A model generated the notes under the pieces. The model worked only from the letters and a program-made list of their open reading frames with translations, was not told the DNA's origin and did not search any database. 7,922 nt of DNA from an uncultured bacterium. Lineage in GTDB: Bacteria; Bacillota; Clostridia; Oscillospirales; Acutalibacteraceae. Positions within the stretch are counted from its first letter, which is position 1; every line of letters starts with the position of its first letter. The stretch spans positions 1 to 7,922 of the forward strand of contig CAJMOI010000091.1 of the NCBI GenBank assembly GCA_905215105.1. The letters are read 5' to 3'. The translations under genes and the position numbers were made by a program. Of the stretch, positions 6,313 through 7,922 are shown one piece after another.

Positions 6313-7268
6313 AACAGGAAGATCTTTTTCAGGCGATGAGCGGCATTGAAGAATCTCTTTTACAGGAAACGGAAAGCAGGAGAGCACGGGGGAAAAAGCG
6401 GAGAAGACAAATACGGATATTATGCTGTCTGGCGATACTGGTGCTGGCAGGCACAGGAGCGTCGATTGCTTTTCTGAATTCCAATCCCCTTCCCGTTTCT
6501 CCATCGGAATCAGAAGTATCTGCCCCTCTGTCTCCTTCGCCTTCCGGATCTCCCGGGAAAGGGGTCACCATTCCTCAGGCAGAGCCGCCCGCCGGTTTTA
6601 ATCCAGCTACTACCAGCTTTCTCTGTCCGTTTTTCTGGGTGGATGGAAGGCAATATGACAGCTTTGTTTCCGTCCCCTATTCGGAATCGCTGATAGGCAA
6701 ACGGCTGGGGACCGTGGAAATGCGGGTGTATGATGTAGGGGAATTCCTCTCTCCTTCGGAACAGGAATCACTCTCCTATGAAAATGCCATCGGATGCGTT
6801 CAGGGGGATTTTTGCGAGATATCGGGATACAGTCCGGAATTTCTTCTCTGTATGCCGGGGCAGGAAAATCTGGACGAGGGCAAATTGCGATTGTTTTTCA
6901 GCGGATCGGGTCAGACCTTTTACACAGGAGAAGATTTGTTTCAGAAATTTCTTTCTGCCAGAGGCCGTGTAACCAGCGTACAGGCAGAAATGCAAAAAGA
7001 GTCCGAGTTTGAGGTGCAACGTTTTTCGGTGCCTATTGAGGAGGATTTCACACCGTTTCTGGAAGCGCTGTGCAGTGCTCCCGCAGTGCCGGAAACAAAA
7101 GTTTCTGGAGAATCCCTATTGGGAACACTGTCTGTCCAGTTGGAAGACGGTGTGGCCTTCCTGTTAGACCTGTATTCGAACAGCTATGTGACGTTTGCCG
7201 GAATTTCCGGTGTGGCGTTCCAAATGGACGATGAGCTTTTTGACCATTGGGCAGAGTTTTGTCAATAA
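6309..7268 (+). CDS. Single-pass membrane protein, probable anti-sigma factor/sensor of the ECF sigma
   Basis: The protein is 319 aa. A short cytoplasmic N-terminus (1-34), beginning MKQEDLFQAMSGIEESLLQE, resembles the brief helical sigma-binding segments of clostridial ECF-associated proteins. It ends in a very basic stop (RARGKKRRRQIR, 25-36). One hydrophobic transmembrane helix follows (about 36-56), then a Ser/Pro-rich linker (about 58-97). An extracellular domain of about 220 residues carries six cysteines (106, 163, 169, 181, 255, 318). I do not recognise the extracellular fold; the repeated GKRLGTVEMRVYDVGE and CEISGYSPEF pieces suggest a beta-rich sensor. No zinc-binding HxxxCxxC anti-sigma motif is present. 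The 4-nt ATGA overlap with the sigma gene and GGAGGG at 6294-6299 (9 nt spacing) support the start and coupled translation. Function as an anti-sigma factor is inferred from topology and context, not from a recognised family. Confidence 0.75.
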   Translation: MKQEDLFQAMSGIEESLLQETESRRARGKKRRRQIRILCCLAILVLAGTGASIAFLNSNPLPVSPSESEVSAPLSPSPSGSPGKGVTIPQAEPPAGFNPATTSFLCPFFWVDGRQYDSFVSVPYSESLIGKRLGTVEMRVYDVGEFLSPSEQESLSYENAIGCVQGDFCEISGYSPEFLLCMPGQENLDEGKLRLFFSGSGQTFYTGEDLFQKFLSARGRVTSVQAEMQKESEFEVQRFSVPIEEDFTPFLEALCSAPAVPETKVSGESLLGTLSVQLEDGVAFLLDLYSNSYVTFAGISGVAFQMDDELFDHWAEFCQ

Positions 7269-7273
7269 AACAG

Positions 7274-7321
7274 AAACAGGGTGTGCCGATGCGAATGGTC
7301 GCAAAAGCACACCCTGTTTTT
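7274..7321. terminator. Bidirectional Rho-independent terminator between convergent genes
   Basis: A perfect 13-bp stem (AAACAGGGTGTGC 7274-7286 with GCACACCCTGTTT 7307-7319) encloses a small inner stem (GCGA 7291-7294 with TCGC 7299-7302). The plus strand continues with T residues to 7321. The minus strand continues into a T-rich stretch (complement of 7261-7276). It sits 5 nt after the anti-sigma stop and 5 nt from the stop of the minus-strand methyltransferase-like gene, so it can serve both. Confidence 0.92.
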
Positions 7322-7325
7322 AGGT

Positions 7326-7922
7326 TCAGTATAAAATCGCGCCGTATTTGGCAGCCAAAGGAGACAGGACTTCTTCGTCCAATTCACAGTCGCTGTCGAT
7401 AATCAGACGGCCGGGGAAGTACCGCAGTGCGGCTTCCAGCACAGGCAGACTGTTAGTTTGTACCGCAATGGGCTGACGGGTCATGGCAGCTTCTTTTGCC
7501 AGCCACTGGGCATCGTCGGGGGTTTCAATCCGAACCAGCGTGGCGTTGGCAATTTCATCGTCAATATCGATCAGATCTTCCGCCAAACCGCCATCGCAGT
7601 CCATAGGCTCACTGTAAATGATATCCTCTCCCAGGAAAAAGGCTTCCGATTCAATGGCCGCAGCATAGTTGTCCGCGTCCTCATAGAAGTCTCCCGGAAT
7701 AGGGCGGTTTAAATCCAGTTTTCCCACAGCAGCCATCTGCTTGTCGGTCAGATGGACACCACCGATGAGGGGAATGCCGGCATCCAGCATCCGGGAACAC
7801 TTTTCCGCGAAAGCATCCGGCGGAAGAGGTACGCCGTCTTCATCCTCAGCTTCCGGCAGTGCAATCAACGGAATACTGGCATGAGGCAGAACCTCTTCCA
7901 GCAGCTCCTGCATTTTTTCAGG
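7326..7922 (-). CDS. Homocysteine S-methyltransferase-like protein, C-terminal part (5' end outside window)
   Basis: The last 198 residues are visible; the reading frame continues through the window edge (Pro-Glu-Lys precede the first Met), so the true start lies beyond 7922. The segment PEKMQELLEEVLPHASIPLIALPEAE followed by PPDAFAEKCSRMLDAGIPLIGG fits the final strands of the homocysteine S-methyltransferase barrel, the MetH N-terminal module that transfers a methyl group to homocysteine. In that family the next residues are Cys-Cys, supplying zinc ligands. Here the sequence reads GGVHLTD, so the zinc site is not conserved. The rest (about 90-198) contains a conserved-looking block (IIYSEPMDCDGGLAEDLI) and a half-barrel reminiscent of the pterin-binding domain (FPGRLIIDSDCEL, LAAKYGAILY), ending in a normal stop. 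Clostridia carry such methyltransferase-like proteins, often linked to a MetH system. The assignment is moderate; activity is doubtful given the missing cysteines. Confidence 0.7.
   Translation of the reverse strand, partial: PEKMQELLEEVLPHASIPLIALPEAEDEDGVPLPPDAFAEKCSRMLDAGIPLIGGVHLTDKQMAAVGKLDLNRPIPGDFYEDADNYAAAIESEAFFLGEDIIYSEPMDCDGGLAEDLIDIDDEIANATLVRIETPDDAQWLAKEAAMTRQPIAVQTNSLPVLEAALRYFPGRLIIDSDCELDEEVLSPLAAKYGAILY

Overview
The window looks like chromosomal DNA from a moderate-GC Firmicute, most likely a gut-type Clostridia of the Oscillospiraceae/Ruminococcaceae sort. The evidence is strong AGGAGG-type ribosome binding sites on nearly every gene, a consensus TTGAAA/TATAAT promoter, compact Rho-independent terminators, an ECF sigma/anti-sigma pair of clostridial style and a clostridial-style homocysteine-methyltransferase-like protein. 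This taxonomic guess comes from protein style and signals only; no marker gene is present. I see no mobile element, CRISPR array, tRNA or rRNA, and nothing suggesting a phage or plasmid.

Layout. (1) 69-3637, plus strand: a two-gene operon. It encodes a large cytoplasmic multidomain transglutaminase-like protein (about 858 aa) and a Gfo/Idh/MocA NAD(P)-dependent oxidoreductase, with a translationally coupled junction, closed by a strong hairpin terminator at 3651-3695. (2) 3694-5574, minus strand: one long gene fusing a polysaccharide pyruvyl transferase domain to a C-terminal glycerophosphodiester-phosphodiesterase-like barrel. Both catalytic histidine positions of the barrel appear to be replaced. 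It has its own consensus promoter in the divergent intergenic region 5575-5751. (3) 5752-7268, plus strand: an ECF sigma factor overlapping by 4 nt a single-pass membrane protein that is probably its anti-sigma/sensor partner. A likely bidirectional terminator follows at 7274-7321. (4) 7326-7922, minus strand: the 3' end of a homocysteine S-methyltransferase-like gene that runs off the window, in which the usual Cys-Cys zinc motif is not conserved.

These are four independent transcription units. The sigma/anti-sigma pair and the pyruvyl transferase-GDPD fusion share a 177-bp divergent intergenic region and might both belong to envelope homeostasis, but that is inference. The most unusual item is the pyruvyl transferase fused to a probably inactive GDPD-like domain. 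The tandem-domain transglutaminase-like protein and the Cys-less methyltransferase also look like enzymes that have lost part of their active sites. I did not find a complete, clearly new multi-gene system.
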